Assembly (NCBI GenBank): GCA_017466125.1
Contig: JAFTUS010000005.1
Span: forward strand, 1 to 51,918
DNA from: Lentisphaeria bacterium
Lineage (GTDB): Bacteria; Verrucomicrobiota; Lentisphaeria; Victivallales; Victivallaceae
Reading direction: 5' to 3'
DNA: 51,918 nt
Positions within the stretch are counted from its first letter, which is position 1, and each line of letters opens with the position of its first letter. The position numbers and the translations under genes were made by a program. Of this stretch, positions 32,614-40,942 are shown in pieces. The notes under the pieces are model-generated. The model had not been told where the DNA came from, did no database searches, and saw only the letters and a list, made by a program, of their open reading frames with translations.

Positions 32614-35508
32614 TTACTGTTCGCAGTTGTGGTAGATACGCAGTTTACGCAGTTCCCCTTTGTACATCGTGGTATCCTTGCGGGAGGGCGTTCCAAAGTT
32701 CCGCACCGGTCCGCCGAAGCATGAACCGCGGAAAATTCCGCCGCGTCCGACCTTGCTGAATACCTGCTTCTGACCGTTGAGGGTAATGGTCAGCTTGTCG
32801 ATGTCCGATGTGATTTTCAGCGTGTTCCACTTGTCAGCCTGCACCGCAAGTTTGGTCGGAAAATTCTTGAATCTGAAATCCGGTTTGAGGAAATTGACAT
32901 AGAGTTTTCCCCGCAGGATGAAGACCCCGAGTGAGCCGGGATGTACCGAGCAATGGCGGAAAATCGCCATGTTGCCTTTGCCTTCGGGCTTGAATTCACA
33001 TTCAAAGGTGAATGCACCGCGCGGGAAGGTTTCCGGTTCAAAGGTGAGGTTGCTCATGATACCGTCGAATTTGAGCGTATCAGCACCATTCTCATCTTTG
33101 CTCCACTTGGCGGAGGCGGTTTTTGCTCCTTTGACATGATGAGACGGAGAGTTGAATGTCTGATAGAAACGGTAGCCGCCGCCGTTTTCCGCATCGAAGC
33201 GCGGAGCATAGCTGTTGCCGAGGATCGCACCGCGGGCAGGGTCAAAGATGTATCTGATATCCGGGATGCGGTCGCGGGACACATTGACCTTGACGATCTT
33301 GCGGTCGGTTTCGGACCAGACGGGCAGTTCGGTCTTTTCGCCGCTTGCAAATTTCATCTGGATCGGTTTGGTGCGATAGAGTCTTCTGTCCATGCCGATC
33401 GTGCGGATGTGGAAGATGGGATAATCGCTTTGGGTACGCACATTGATATCGAAATCGATCTCTTTTTTATTCAGGCGTTCCGGAATATCCGGCTGCACTT
33501 CAAAGCGGTCGAAACGCAGGAAAATACGGTTGTTGAATTCTCTTGCGATCGAACCGTACTTCATCACATCCCGAACGGGGATCGAGAAAGCAAGATTTTT
33601 CATATCGCTTTTCAGCACCGCCTTATCGGCCTCTGCCCGCGGAACGGCAAAGAATATTCTGCGGCGGGACAAGCCGATCGGAGCTCCTTTGAAGTTTGCT
33701 CCTTTGGGGGTGATTTCAAACTGGAAGAATTCGTGGTTGCCGTCCTGTTTTGCCCCTCTTGTAATGCAGCTTGAAACATTCTGCATTTCAAGTTTACCCC
33801 ACAGACGCGGTCCGGGAACGGCGTTGGCAGTCATCTGGATGATGACATATTTATCCTGATCGAATTCCGGTTTTTCACCCAATGCACGCAGTTCGTCGCG
33901 GTTGTCGAGCAGTTCCGCAGATGCCATGGGAGCGGCGGCGCGGATTTTGCCGCGGACACGGTAAGTTCCGTCCGGATTTCTGGTCGCGGCAAAGTCGGAG
34001 ACTTTCACATCTGCGATTTCACGCAGGGCGACCCGGATATACTGGTAGTTGCGATTTTCGGTCGGCGTGAGACGGATATAGAGATTGTCCGTATATTTCC
34101 GGGTCTTTCCTTTGCTGTCGGTGACGGTGAATTCGGGAACGATCACCTGATTGTCGGCAAATTTTTCAGAGGGGAGCGTGAAAGTCTGAGCCTTGAACTG
34201 ATTTGCGTTGAGGGTCACTTTGCTGAATGTGTGCAAGGCCTTGCCCTTGATATCTTTCAGGGTAAGCTGCACCGTGTAATTGCCTTTGAATTTGCCATTA
34301 TCCGGAATATTGAGGAACTCAAAACGCATGACTTCGCCCAGTTTCAGCAGATAGCGGTAGCTCAGCACCATATTGGGGATCGTATGATCATCCCCTTCGA
34401 CCGGTTCGAGTTTTCTGCCGCTGTAAAGGCTCTGGTAATAGCGGATGATGCGGCGGAAAGTCTCTCCTTTGTAAACGGTCGGAGAGAAGCAGGTGTTTTC
34501 GTTCCATTCGTTCCATTCAAAGGCGATGATGAAGTCAGGATTGTAGGAGATCGCCGCTTCAAACATCTTGCGGAAACTTTCAGTTCCGTATTCCTGCGGG
34601 TTGACCATACCGGTAAAGTAGTTCATATAACCGATAAGACAGCTCGTTCCGAAAAGTTTTCCCCGGTTCTGAGGTTTATTGAGCAGGGCGATGATGTGAG
34701 GTTTGATGTAGTTGAAAAATTCTTCATCGAATTTGGTCCCGTATTCTCTGCCTTCGTTGTATGCACTCTTGCGGCCGACGAAGCCGATGTAAAGACCGTC
34801 GGTAACATCGAGGTAACTCTGGATCTTGTCAAGCATGGCTTGAAGTTTTGCCGGGTCCGGAGATTTGCGGTTGGGATCATATTCATAGAGATAGTAGCTC
34901 TGAATGATCATCTTTGCGTCGATGACAAACAGGAACTTGTCGCCCAGATTTTTTCTTGCATTGGCAAGATATTTTTTGACATTTTCGGGCGGGATATTCG
35001 GCGTGGCGGACTCATAGGAGTTCACCACGACTTTGCCGTTGACGCGGAAAGATTTGGGTGAGGCGATCGCTCTGCGGATGGTTTCCTGCACCTGATCCTG
35101 ACTGGCTCCGATCTGGATGCCGCCGGGAAGGTAGACGCTTGCCATAAGCATAAAATCTTTGAGGTCATACTTTTCTGCCACATCGTAGTAGAGGTTGGTC
35201 AGTTTGGGTTTGGAAAGCGAAGACAGACCGGCCACATTGTAACTCTGGGCGATCTCCATGTGTTTGAGGATGCTTTTTTCGGTACCGTAAACAAATTTAT
35301 TGCCTTCGTACCGGAACGCTTTGTTGATATACAGCGGACGGTCGAACCAATGGTGAACAAAGTTCTGAAAATAACCGTATTGAGGCTGCTGCTGCGGGAA
35401 AAAGTGGATTGCTTTAGTGACTTTCCCCGGACGGTCCGCTATTTCAAGACCTTGTACAGCAAGGGCAGAAAGCAGACTGAATGCAGCGAAGAAATATTTT
35501 TTTAACAT
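32614..35508 (-). CDS. large secreted glycosidase-like protein (GH71/GH99-type barrel, LamG-like C terminus)
   Basis: 964 residues with a signal peptide (YFFAAFSLLSALAVQG). Residues about 30-390 form a probable (beta/alpha)8 barrel opening AIHFFPQQQPQYGYFQNF and containing FIIAFEWNEWNENTCFSP (Glu331 and Glu334), a motif like the acidic W-N-E-W block of GH71, GH99 and WbsX-type enzymes. The middle has beta-sandwich repeats (about 410-720). The end (about 790-960) is a concanavalin-like LamG fold (FTFECEFKPEGKGNMAIFRH, WNTLKITSDIDKLTITLNGQ). AAGGT lies six bases before the ATG. It is the last gene of the NagB-like operon, directly after a pseudopilin. The family assignment is tentative. Confidence 0.6.
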   Translation of the reverse strand: MLKKYFFAAFSLLSALAVQGLEIADRPGKVTKAIHFFPQQQPQYGYFQNFVHHWFDRPLYINKAFRYEGNKFVYGTEKSILKHMEIAQSYNVAGLSSLSKPKLTNLYYDVAEKYDLKDFMLMASVYLPGGIQIGASQDQVQETIRRAIASPKSFRVNGKVVVNSYESATPNIPPENVKKYLANARKNLGDKFLFVIDAKMIIQSYYLYEYDPNRKSPDPAKLQAMLDKIQSYLDVTDGLYIGFVGRKSAYNEGREYGTKFDEEFFNYIKPHIIALLNKPQNRGKLFGTSCLIGYMNYFTGMVNPQEYGTESFRKMFEAAISYNPDFIIAFEWNEWNENTCFSPTVYKGETFRRIIRYYQSLYSGRKLEPVEGDDHTIPNMVLSYRYLLKLGEVMRFEFLNIPDNGKFKGNYTVQLTLKDIKGKALHTFSKVTLNANQFKAQTFTLPSEKFADNQVIVPEFTVTDSKGKTRKYTDNLYIRLTPTENRNYQYIRVALREIADVKVSDFAATRNPDGTYRVRGKIRAAAPMASAELLDNRDELRALGEKPEFDQDKYVIIQMTANAVPGPRLWGKLEMQNVSSCITRGAKQDGNHEFFQFEITPKGANFKGAPIGLSRRRIFFAVPRAEADKAVLKSDMKNLAFSIPVRDVMKYGSIAREFNNRIFLRFDRFEVQPDIPERLNKKEIDFDINVRTQSDYPIFHIRTIGMDRRLYRTKPIQMKFASGEKTELPVWSETDRKIVKVNVSRDRIPDIRYIFDPARGAILGNSYAPRFDAENGGGYRFYQTFNSPSHHVKGAKTASAKWSKDENGADTLKFDGIMSNLTFEPETFPRGAFTFECEFKPEGKGNMAIFRHCSVHPGSLGVFILRGKLYVNFLKPDFRFKNFPTKLAVQADKWNTLKITSDIDKLTITLNGQKQVFSKVGRGGIFRGSCFGGPVRNFGTPSRKDTTMYKGELRKLRIYHNCEQ

Positions 35509-35528
35509 ATACGTACCTTAATTGGGTG

Positions 35529-36320
35529 TCAGAGTTTAGAATTGTCGTATTTGCGTTTGTAGGTGGGTTCTTCTTTGGAGTACCACATGGGGACCAGGGC
35601 TCTGCCGATTTCCGTTTTGGAAAGAGCATTGCTGGGACAGTTCCGCATGACAAAGTTGTCATCACGCATACCGCCGACATGACCGTCGAGGTAACTTGCA
35701 TTGGCTTTGCCGTTATGACGGAAGGAGATCGCGTCGATGTTTTCGTAGCCTCCATTGTACTTGCATTTGTAGAAGTTGCTTGAGGCCACCCAATAAGTTT
35801 CGCTGTCGACCCAGGTGGCGAGTTTGCCGGGATCGCGGCTGTCTGAAAGTTTGGGCCAGAATTTTTTACCGTCGCTGAGTACGTTGCCGGAATGGGCATA
35901 ACTCCACGCACGCGGGGCGAAACCGCTTGGTAAACCGTTTGCATTCCCCGGGTTGCGTGACGGGCAGACATGGACTCCGCTTGCACCGGTTTGCCACTGC
36001 GTCTGGGTCGCTCCGGCGGCAATCCGCTGCCGCCAGTCAGAACGGTAGCTGTACCAGTAGACGTTGCCGATATCCTGCACATGGTACTGCGGATACAGAT
36101 AGTCTTCGTTGTCGTCGGCGTATGAAACCAGAGCGTAGCCGAAGTTTTTGAGATTAGAGGTACAGGCGGCATCGCGTCCGCTTTCTCTTGCCTTGTTCAA
36201 AGCGGGCAGCAGCATGGCAGCGAGAATGGCGATGATGGCGATGACCACCAGCAGTTCAATCAGGGTAAAAAGGCGGGTGACATTTGCTTCTTGGGATCGT
36301 TTGAATTCCTTGTTACTCAT
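35529..36320 (-). CDS. type II secretion-like pseudopilin with H-x9-DG motif
   Basis: 263 residues. The leader [17 protein letters not shown] is followed by [18 protein letters not shown], the class III prepilin cleavage/methylation site with Glu at +5, then a globular part. RHNGKASASYLDGH-type spacing is met by [15 protein letters not shown], the H-x9-DG motif. Cysteines occur in ACTSNL, HVCPSR and NFYKCKY. AGGAG stands eight bases before the ATG. The gene lies in the middle of a sugar operon, 20 bases before a secreted glycosidase and 42 after a Gfo/Idh/MocA oxidoreductase. It is full length, unlike the paralogue at 25.8 kb. Exact role unknown; a cell-surface scaffold or glycan-binding role is inferred. 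Confidence 0.85.
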   Translation of the reverse strand: MSNKEFKRSQEANVTRLFTLIELLVVIAIIAILAAMLLPALNKARESGRDAACTSNLKNFGYALVSYADDNEDYLYPQYHVQDIGNVYWYSYRSDWRQRIAAGATQTQWQTGASGVHVCPSRNPGNANGLPSGFAPRAWSYAHSGNVLSDGKKFWPKLSDSRDPGKLATWVDSETYWVASSNFYKCKYNGGYENIDAISFRHNGKANASYLDGHVGGMRDDNFVMRNCPSNALSKTEIGRALVPMWYSKEEPTYKRKYDNSKL

Positions 36321-36362
36321 ATTCCGGACTCCTTTTTGTTGTGTTTTCTGAATGCTGGTAAA

Positions 36363-37526
36363 TCAGCTGAAATATTCAATGATTTCCTGAGAAAGTTCCG
36401 GAATGTCCATAGGGATATTTCCGTTACGCATAGAATGGTGTCCCTGACAGCCGGTTGCAACGGCATAGCGTGCTGCAACAGGAGAGACCGCAGGTTTCTT
36501 GCCGAACTGGACATAATCGAAGAACGCTTTGAGGATCTCGACATCAGAACCGCCGTGACCGCCCGCTTTCTCGCGGAGTTTGTAGATGATATCCGGAGCA
36601 TTCCGGTCGCCGCGATTTGTCCAGACATGGATCTCGCAGTTGCCGCGGTCACCGATATTTTCCACGCGGCCGTGATCGCCGATAAAGGTGTAGTTGCGTT
36701 CGGAATCGGGTGCGAACATGCAATGTTCATAAGAGGCCTGCACACCGTTGGCGAGCTGCATCAGGATCATGTTGTGGTCTTCCACGTCGATTTCGGGGGC
36801 CAGTTTTTCCAGTTCGAGCGGCGGCCATGTATCCGGGGCAAAAGAGATCTTGCGGTCGGGCTTTTCGCCTTTTTCCAGACGGTTCCGGGTGCGGTTGTAG
36901 ACCGAGAGACGGCCCATGCCGACCACCCGTTTGGTATAAGATCCGGCGAGCCAATGGATGATGTCGATATCGTGACTGCCTTTTTGCAGGAGCAGACCGT
37001 TGCAGGTCTCCTGTTTTGCACACCAATGACGGAAGTAGCAACTGCCGTAGTTGACGAAATGACGGACCCAGACGCTCTGAATATTTCCGATAATACCGGA
37101 GTCAATGACTTCTTTCATTTTCAGAATGGAGTCCATATACCGCATGTTGTGGCCGAGGAAGAGTTTTCCTTTGGTACGGTATGCCGTTTCCAGAATATGG
37201 TCGCACCCCTCGATGGAAAGAGCCATCGGTTTTTCCAGATAGACGGCTTTGCCGGCTTCCAGAGCGGCACACGCGAGTTCTTCGTGGTACTGGTCGCGGA
37301 CCATGATGAAAACAGCCTCGACATTCTTGTCGGCGAAGAGATCATAGGCGCTGTTGTAGAACTTCGGAGAATGTTCCGGATGTTCTGTTTTGAATTTGTC
37401 GAGCATGCTCTGATCCCGGTCGCAGAGGGCGACCAGTTCGGCCCGTTCAAACGGGAAATTGAACAGAACCATCTGGGAACGGAGAGTGAAGTCTGCTCCG
37501 ATAATACCGATCCGTAATTTTTCCAT
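36363..37526 (-). CDS. Gfo/Idh/MocA-family oxidoreductase
   Basis: 387 residues. The N-terminal Rossmann fold starts LRIGIIGADFTLRSQ, has VALCDRD at the end of strand 2 and the conserved Lys in YLEKPMALS (about 94-102). The C-terminal alpha/beta domain carries KGSHDIDIIHWLAGS with the catalytic Asp/His pair. These enzymes use NAD(P) to oxidise, reduce or epimerise sugars and inositols; some act as retaining glycosidases. AAGGA precedes the ATG. It is the third gene of the operon. The substrate is unknown; a sugar from the glycan processed by the downstream glycosidase is the reasonable guess. Confidence 0.88.
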   Translation of the reverse strand: MEKLRIGIIGADFTLRSQMVLFNFPFERAELVALCDRDQSMLDKFKTEHPEHSPKFYNSAYDLFADKNVEAVFIMVRDQYHEELACAALEAGKAVYLEKPMALSIEGCDHILETAYRTKGKLFLGHNMRYMDSILKMKEVIDSGIIGNIQSVWVRHFVNYGSCYFRHWCAKQETCNGLLLQKGSHDIDIIHWLAGSYTKRVVGMGRLSVYNRTRNRLEKGEKPDRKISFAPDTWPPLELEKLAPEIDVEDHNMILMQLANGVQASYEHCMFAPDSERNYTFIGDHGRVENIGDRGNCEIHVWTNRGDRNAPDIIYKLREKAGGHGGSDVEILKAFFDYVQFGKKPAVSPVAARYAVATGCQGHHSMRNGNIPMDIPELSQEIIEYFS

Positions 37527-37558
37527 GATTTTTATTCCTTATATGTCTGACATGAACT

Positions 37559-38392
37559 TTAACTGTTTCTCAATGAAAATGCGTTTCCGTAGAAGAATTT
37601 TTCTGCTTCTTCGGGTTTGCCCCAGCGGCAATAGACCGATGCGATCAGTTCAAAGAAAAGCGACCAGAACTCTTTTAATTTCAAAGCCCGCTGGTTTTCG
37701 CTTTCCATTCCATAAAATTGATCGGTTGCAAAGAGCAGTTTTTCGTGGAACATCCGTCCGGTTCCGTCATTTGCAGCCCGGTCCATGGAGTGCAGGAGTT
37801 CGTGCAGCTGGTCGAAATGGCGGTAGCCGCTGATGTCGTGGACGATATTTTTGTAGTAATAGATATTCTGCACCGTTTCCTCGAACCAGGGATACCCCTG
37901 ATGTCCGCCGATGATGCGGAGGTTCGGGAACGCTTCGCTGATGCCGCCGAGATATCCGGGACGCATTCCGGACGGACCGTAACCGTACGGCTTGCCCTGA
38001 CGGGAAGCGTAAGCTCCGGCAGAAACGGCCATGCCGGTATGGAACAGCACCGGCATGTTCAACTCTTCGGCGCGGGCGTAGAAGGGGTAGAACTTTTCAT
38101 CGTTCCAATGGGTATCGGGTTTATAGGGCTTCAAGCCGATGAAACCAAGATCTTTCAGGCGGTCAACTTCGTCCGGCGTTTTGCTGAAATCCAGATGGCC
38201 GAAGGCATAAACTCTGCCGGGATGTGCCTTTACCGCGTCACACACCTCGTCGGTCGTTGCCAGCTGCAATCCGTTCAGACAGATGCCATTGAGGTCCATG
38301 AGCCATATTTCGTCGAAGACGCCGGATTCCGCGATTTCGTGAAATCCCTTATGGTCATGGAGCAAATGGGCATGAGCATCAATACACTTCAT
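37559..38392 (-). CDS. amidohydrolase-family metal-dependent hydrolase
   Basis: 277 residues in one barrel. It opens MKCIDAHAHLLHDHKG with the HxH metal motif, followed by VLFHTGM (third His), IIGGHQGYPWFEE (fourth His) and LLFATDQFYGM (active-site Asp). This is the Amidohydro_2 pattern of decarboxylases and lactonases such as 2-pyrone-4,6-dicarboxylate lactonase-type proteins. It starts eight bases after the NagB-like stop with a weak ribosome site, so translation is probably coupled. It is not NagA-like in sequence, so it should not be read as GlcNAc-6-phosphate deacetylase. A sugar-lactone hydrolase role is possible but unproved. Confidence 0.8.
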   Translation of the reverse strand: MKCIDAHAHLLHDHKGFHEIAESGVFDEIWLMDLNGICLNGLQLATTDEVCDAVKAHPGRVYAFGHLDFSKTPDEVDRLKDLGFIGLKPYKPDTHWNDEKFYPFYARAEELNMPVLFHTGMAVSAGAYASRQGKPYGYGPSGMRPGYLGGISEAFPNLRIIGGHQGYPWFEETVQNIYYYKNIVHDISGYRHFDQLHELLHSMDRAANDGTGRMFHEKLLFATDQFYGMESENQRALKLKEFWSLFFELIASVYCRWGKPEEAEKFFYGNAFSLRNS

Positions 38393-38400
38393 AGCAGAAC

Positions 38401-39255
38401 TCAGATGTTGAATTTCGGTGCAGTAGCGGTTGCACGGTCAGATGCGATGATGCAAGCCGGATGCTTGCGGCAGTAGGTGACGGGATAATCATCACCGGGC
38501 TGTCCGGCAGCGGCAATGCGGATAATGGTGTTTGCCCAGAGAAATTCAGTGGATTCATTGCGGGTCATCAACAGCATTTTCTTTGCGCCGAGACACTGCT
38601 TCATCCCCAGTGTGATGGCGCGTTTGGGGAAGTTCTCAAGATTGCCGCCGACGCCTTTGTGACGGGTGGAGTCGATCGTGCGGGTGAATTCGTTGATTTC
38701 AAGGATGCGTGGATCGGTCTCCGCAACGCCGGGGCCGGGTTCGTTGAAAGCGATATGGCCGTGGATACCGATGCCGCCGAAACAGACTTCGATACCGCCG
38801 AGTTTTTCGATCATTCCGGGCAGTTCAGCAAGGATCTCCGGACGGGGGAAGATCACCTGTTCCGCAGGCATGAGCAGTTCCGGACGCACACGGTTGAAGA
38901 AAAGTCCGCCGATCTGACCGCGGAAACTCAACGGATGTGTTTCAGGAATAAGTTCATCTTTTTCGTCATCGACATATTCATCCATAAAGAAGAAACGGAC
39001 GTTTTTGAGAGAAACACCGTCACGGTTGATCTTCTCTGCCATAATGCGGTAAGGCTGAGTCGGTCCGACCGGCATGATGAAGTTGACAATGCGGTCACCG
39101 GCGGCGGCCTTTTTGAATTCATTGACCATCTCTTCTGCCAGAAATTCATAAAGTTCATCCAGTGTTTCAGTGAGTTTCAACTGTCCATTGGAGGCGGCGA
39201 TCAATTCTTCCTGTGAGAGAGAAAGCAGATAACGGACTTCATCTTTACGGTTCAT
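38401..39255 (-). CDS. glucosamine-6-phosphate deaminase (NagB) family protein with altered active site
   Basis: 284 residues from the ATG preceded by AAGGG; an ATG 27 bases earlier is less likely. The NagB/SugI fold is clear: FIMPVGPTQPYRIMAE (phosphate loop), FFFMDEYVDD with Asp92 (E. coli Asp72), and GIGIHGHIAFNEPGPG with His167 and Glu172 (E. coli His143 and Glu148). The residue corresponding to E. coli Asp141 is His165 here. NagB converts glucosamine-6-phosphate to fructose-6-phosphate and ammonia; this substitution makes that reaction uncertain. It is the first gene of a five-gene operon with amidohydrolase, Gfo/Idh/MocA, pseudopilin and glycosidase, under a divergent AraC regulator. 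Confidence 0.8.
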   Translation of the reverse strand: MNRKDEVRYLLSLSQEELIAASNGQLKLTETLDELYEFLAEEMVNEFKKAAAGDRIVNFIMPVGPTQPYRIMAEKINRDGVSLKNVRFFFMDEYVDDEKDELIPETHPLSFRGQIGGLFFNRVRPELLMPAEQVIFPRPEILAELPGMIEKLGGIEVCFGGIGIHGHIAFNEPGPGVAETDPRILEINEFTRTIDSTRHKGVGGNLENFPKRAITLGMKQCLGAKKMLLMTRNESTEFLWANTIIRIAAAGQPGDDYPVTYCRKHPACIIASDRATATAPKFNI

Positions 39256-39282
39256 TTTTTTGCCCTTTCGGTAAATTTTCAC

Positions 39283-39322
39283 TTGACTTACTATAAAATA
39301 GTGTTATTTTACAAACATACAA
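39283..39322. promoter_or_regulatory. overlapping divergent promoters with a shared dyad
   Basis: Plus strand: TTGACT (39283), 16 bases, TATTTT (39305-39310) for the AraC gene. Minus strand: TTGTAT (39317-39322), 16 bases, TATTTT (39295-39300) for the NagB-like operon. Both -10 regions share or flank the dyad ACTAT-AAA-ATAGT (39290-39302), so the two promoters cannot be occupied together. Confidence 0.55.
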
Positions 39323-39360
39323 TGACAATTTTGATGTTTTTATAACAGAATGGATGAATT

Positions 39361-40218
39361 ATGAGAAAAATAGTCAGTCGTCCTGAACCGTCAAAACTTC
39401 CGGAGTTGCCGCTGCCGATCCATATCCGTTCATCGGGTTACAACGAAGCGGAGTTCAACTGGGAAGAAAACGATGGGGTAAAACCTTTTGTCCAGATATT
39501 CTGGTGCATTCAGGGTGCAGGAGAGTTCTTTCTGCCGGAGAAAAAAATCATTCTGCGGCCCGGAGAAACGTTCTTCCGCCTGCCGGGAGAGCTCCATCAC
39601 CACCGTTCCTGCGACCCTGCGGCGCAGTGGCGTTATTACTGGTTTACGTTCGACGGTCCGGCGGCGGCGGATTTCATGCTCTCCTACGGGTACAGGCAGG
39701 AGAAAATGTACGCGGGCGAATGTCCCGTGGAACTCTTTCTGGAACTCGAAGTCCTCGTGCGCAAATCCACCCCTTATGCCCAGCGGCACGCACTCTCCGT
39801 CGCCGCAGAGATCCTTGCCCGCATGGGCGGCAGTGACGATGAACCGCCGCAGGAGCAACTGGCACACCGTTTTCTTGCAATGGCACGGGAAAATATGCGG
39901 AACCCGTCGATCACCATTGACGCTCTCGCCGGGAAACTGGGTGTACACCGTACCACACTGAACAAACACTTTGCTGGCGTAATGAAAATATCTCCGGGCG
40001 AATATCTGGATATGATACGTCTCGAACACGCCCTGCGTCTGCTGCGGGAAACCGATTTAAGCTGCAAAGAGATCGGTCTGCACTCCGGTCTGACCAACCA
40101 GAGTTATTTCTGCAAACAAATCCGGCAGGCGACAGGTATGACACCACAAGCATACAGACGCACTGCCGGAGACAGACTTACTTGCGGTCCATCAAACGGA
40201 GCAGACCTTCCAGAATAG
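39361..40218 (+). CDS. AraC-family transcriptional regulator (cupin sensor)
   Basis: 285 residues. The N-terminal half (about 20-150) is a cupin-like AraC_binding domain (VQIFWCIQGAGEFFLPEKKIILRPGETFFRLPGE). The C-terminal half (about 175-275) is the double helix-turn-helix (ITIDALAGKLGVHRTTLNKHF, LSCKEIGLHSGLTNQSYFCKQI). Unlike the other two regulators it has no PocR domain. It is divergent from the NagB-like operon with overlapping promoters, so it probably controls that operon and itself. Its last 41 bases overlap the 3' end of the convergent hydrogenase-like small-subunit gene. Confidence 0.88.
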   Translation: MRKIVSRPEPSKLPELPLPIHIRSSGYNEAEFNWEENDGVKPFVQIFWCIQGAGEFFLPEKKIILRPGETFFRLPGELHHHRSCDPAAQWRYYWFTFDGPAAADFMLSYGYRQEKMYAGECPVELFLELEVLVRKSTPYAQRHALSVAAEILARMGGSDDEPPQEQLAHRFLAMARENMRNPSITIDALAGKLGVHRTTLNKHFAGVMKISPGEYLDMIRLEHALRLLRETDLSCKEIGLHSGLTNQSYFCKQIRQATGMTPQAYRRTAGDRLTCGPSNGADLPE

Positions 40219-40927
40219 TCGTCGGATGCGGCGGACAGCCGGGAATGTAAAGATCCGGCTTGAGGATCTCTTCCACACCGCCGCAGCACTCCGGACTGTC
40301 CGCGTAAATACCACCCGAAACAGCGCATGTGCCGCAGGCGATCACCCAGACCGGACGGGGCGCGGCATCGTAACTCTTTTTGAGTGCGAGCAGCATATTT
40401 TTGCTTACCGGACCGGTAACGAGAATACAATCCGCATGGCGGGGACTTGCCACGACCTGAATTCCGAAGCGTCCCATATCCCATGCCAGCGTACCCAGCA
40501 CGTTGAAGTCCAGTTCACAGGCGGCGCATCCGCCCGCAGAGACCTGACGGATCTTGAGGGATTTTCCGCAGAAACGCAGAAACTCACGGTCGGTGGGACG
40601 CTGCGGCTCATAGATTTCGCCGGATGCCAGAAGTTTTTCCCGATCCATCGCCGCCATGCGGTACTCTTGCGTAAAACGCAGAGCGTGCAGCGGACAGGCA
40701 TCGGCACATTCACGACAGAAGAAACATTTTCCCGTATCGACAACAGCCTTTCCGTCACGAAGCCCGACCGCACCGGAGGAACAGGCCTCCTGACATTTTC
40801 CGCAGCCGTCACAGGCATCGGAAATGACGGGGCGGCCGACAAAGCGATCCGGCAGCACCGGCGGCTGATCGGGAAAACTTCCGGTACGGTATCCCTGAAA
40901 AAGACGTGCTTTCAATGCTTGAAACAT
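40178..40927 (-). CDS. Ehr complex small subunit: 2[4Fe-4S] ferredoxin fused to NuoB/HyfI-like protein
   Basis: 249 residues from the second ATG, which has GGAGG seven bases upstream (the first ATG is only one base from it). The N-terminal part has two clusters, C39-x2-C-x2-C-x3-C49 and C68-x2-C-x2-C-x3-C78P, as in HyfH/NuoI. The C-terminal part is HyfI/NuoB-like with the proximal-cluster ligands C134, C137 (GGCAACE), C201 (CGTCAVSGG) and C231 (PGCPP). It would pass electrons from a soluble donor to the proximal cluster beside the large subunit. In Hyf and Nuo these are separate proteins. It is the last gene of the six-gene operon, and its 3' end overlaps a convergent regulator gene. Confidence 0.85.
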   Translation of the reverse strand: MFQALKARLFQGYRTGSFPDQPPVLPDRFVGRPVISDACDGCGKCQEACSSGAVGLRDGKAVVDTGKCFFCRECADACPLHALRFTQEYRMAAMDREKLLASGEIYEPQRPTDREFLRFCGKSLKIRQVSAGGCAACELDFNVLGTLAWDMGRFGIQVVASPRHADCILVTGPVSKNMLLALKKSYDAAPRPVWVIACGTCAVSGGIYADSPECCGGVEEILKPDLYIPGCPPHPTTILEGLLRLMDRK

Positions 40928-40942
40928 CTTCATTCCTCCAAA

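Noticed and set aside
37559..38392. NagA (GlcNAc-6-phosphate deacetylase) beside a NagB-like gene
   Set aside because: Metal and substrate motifs are of the Amidohydro_2 type, not those of NagA.
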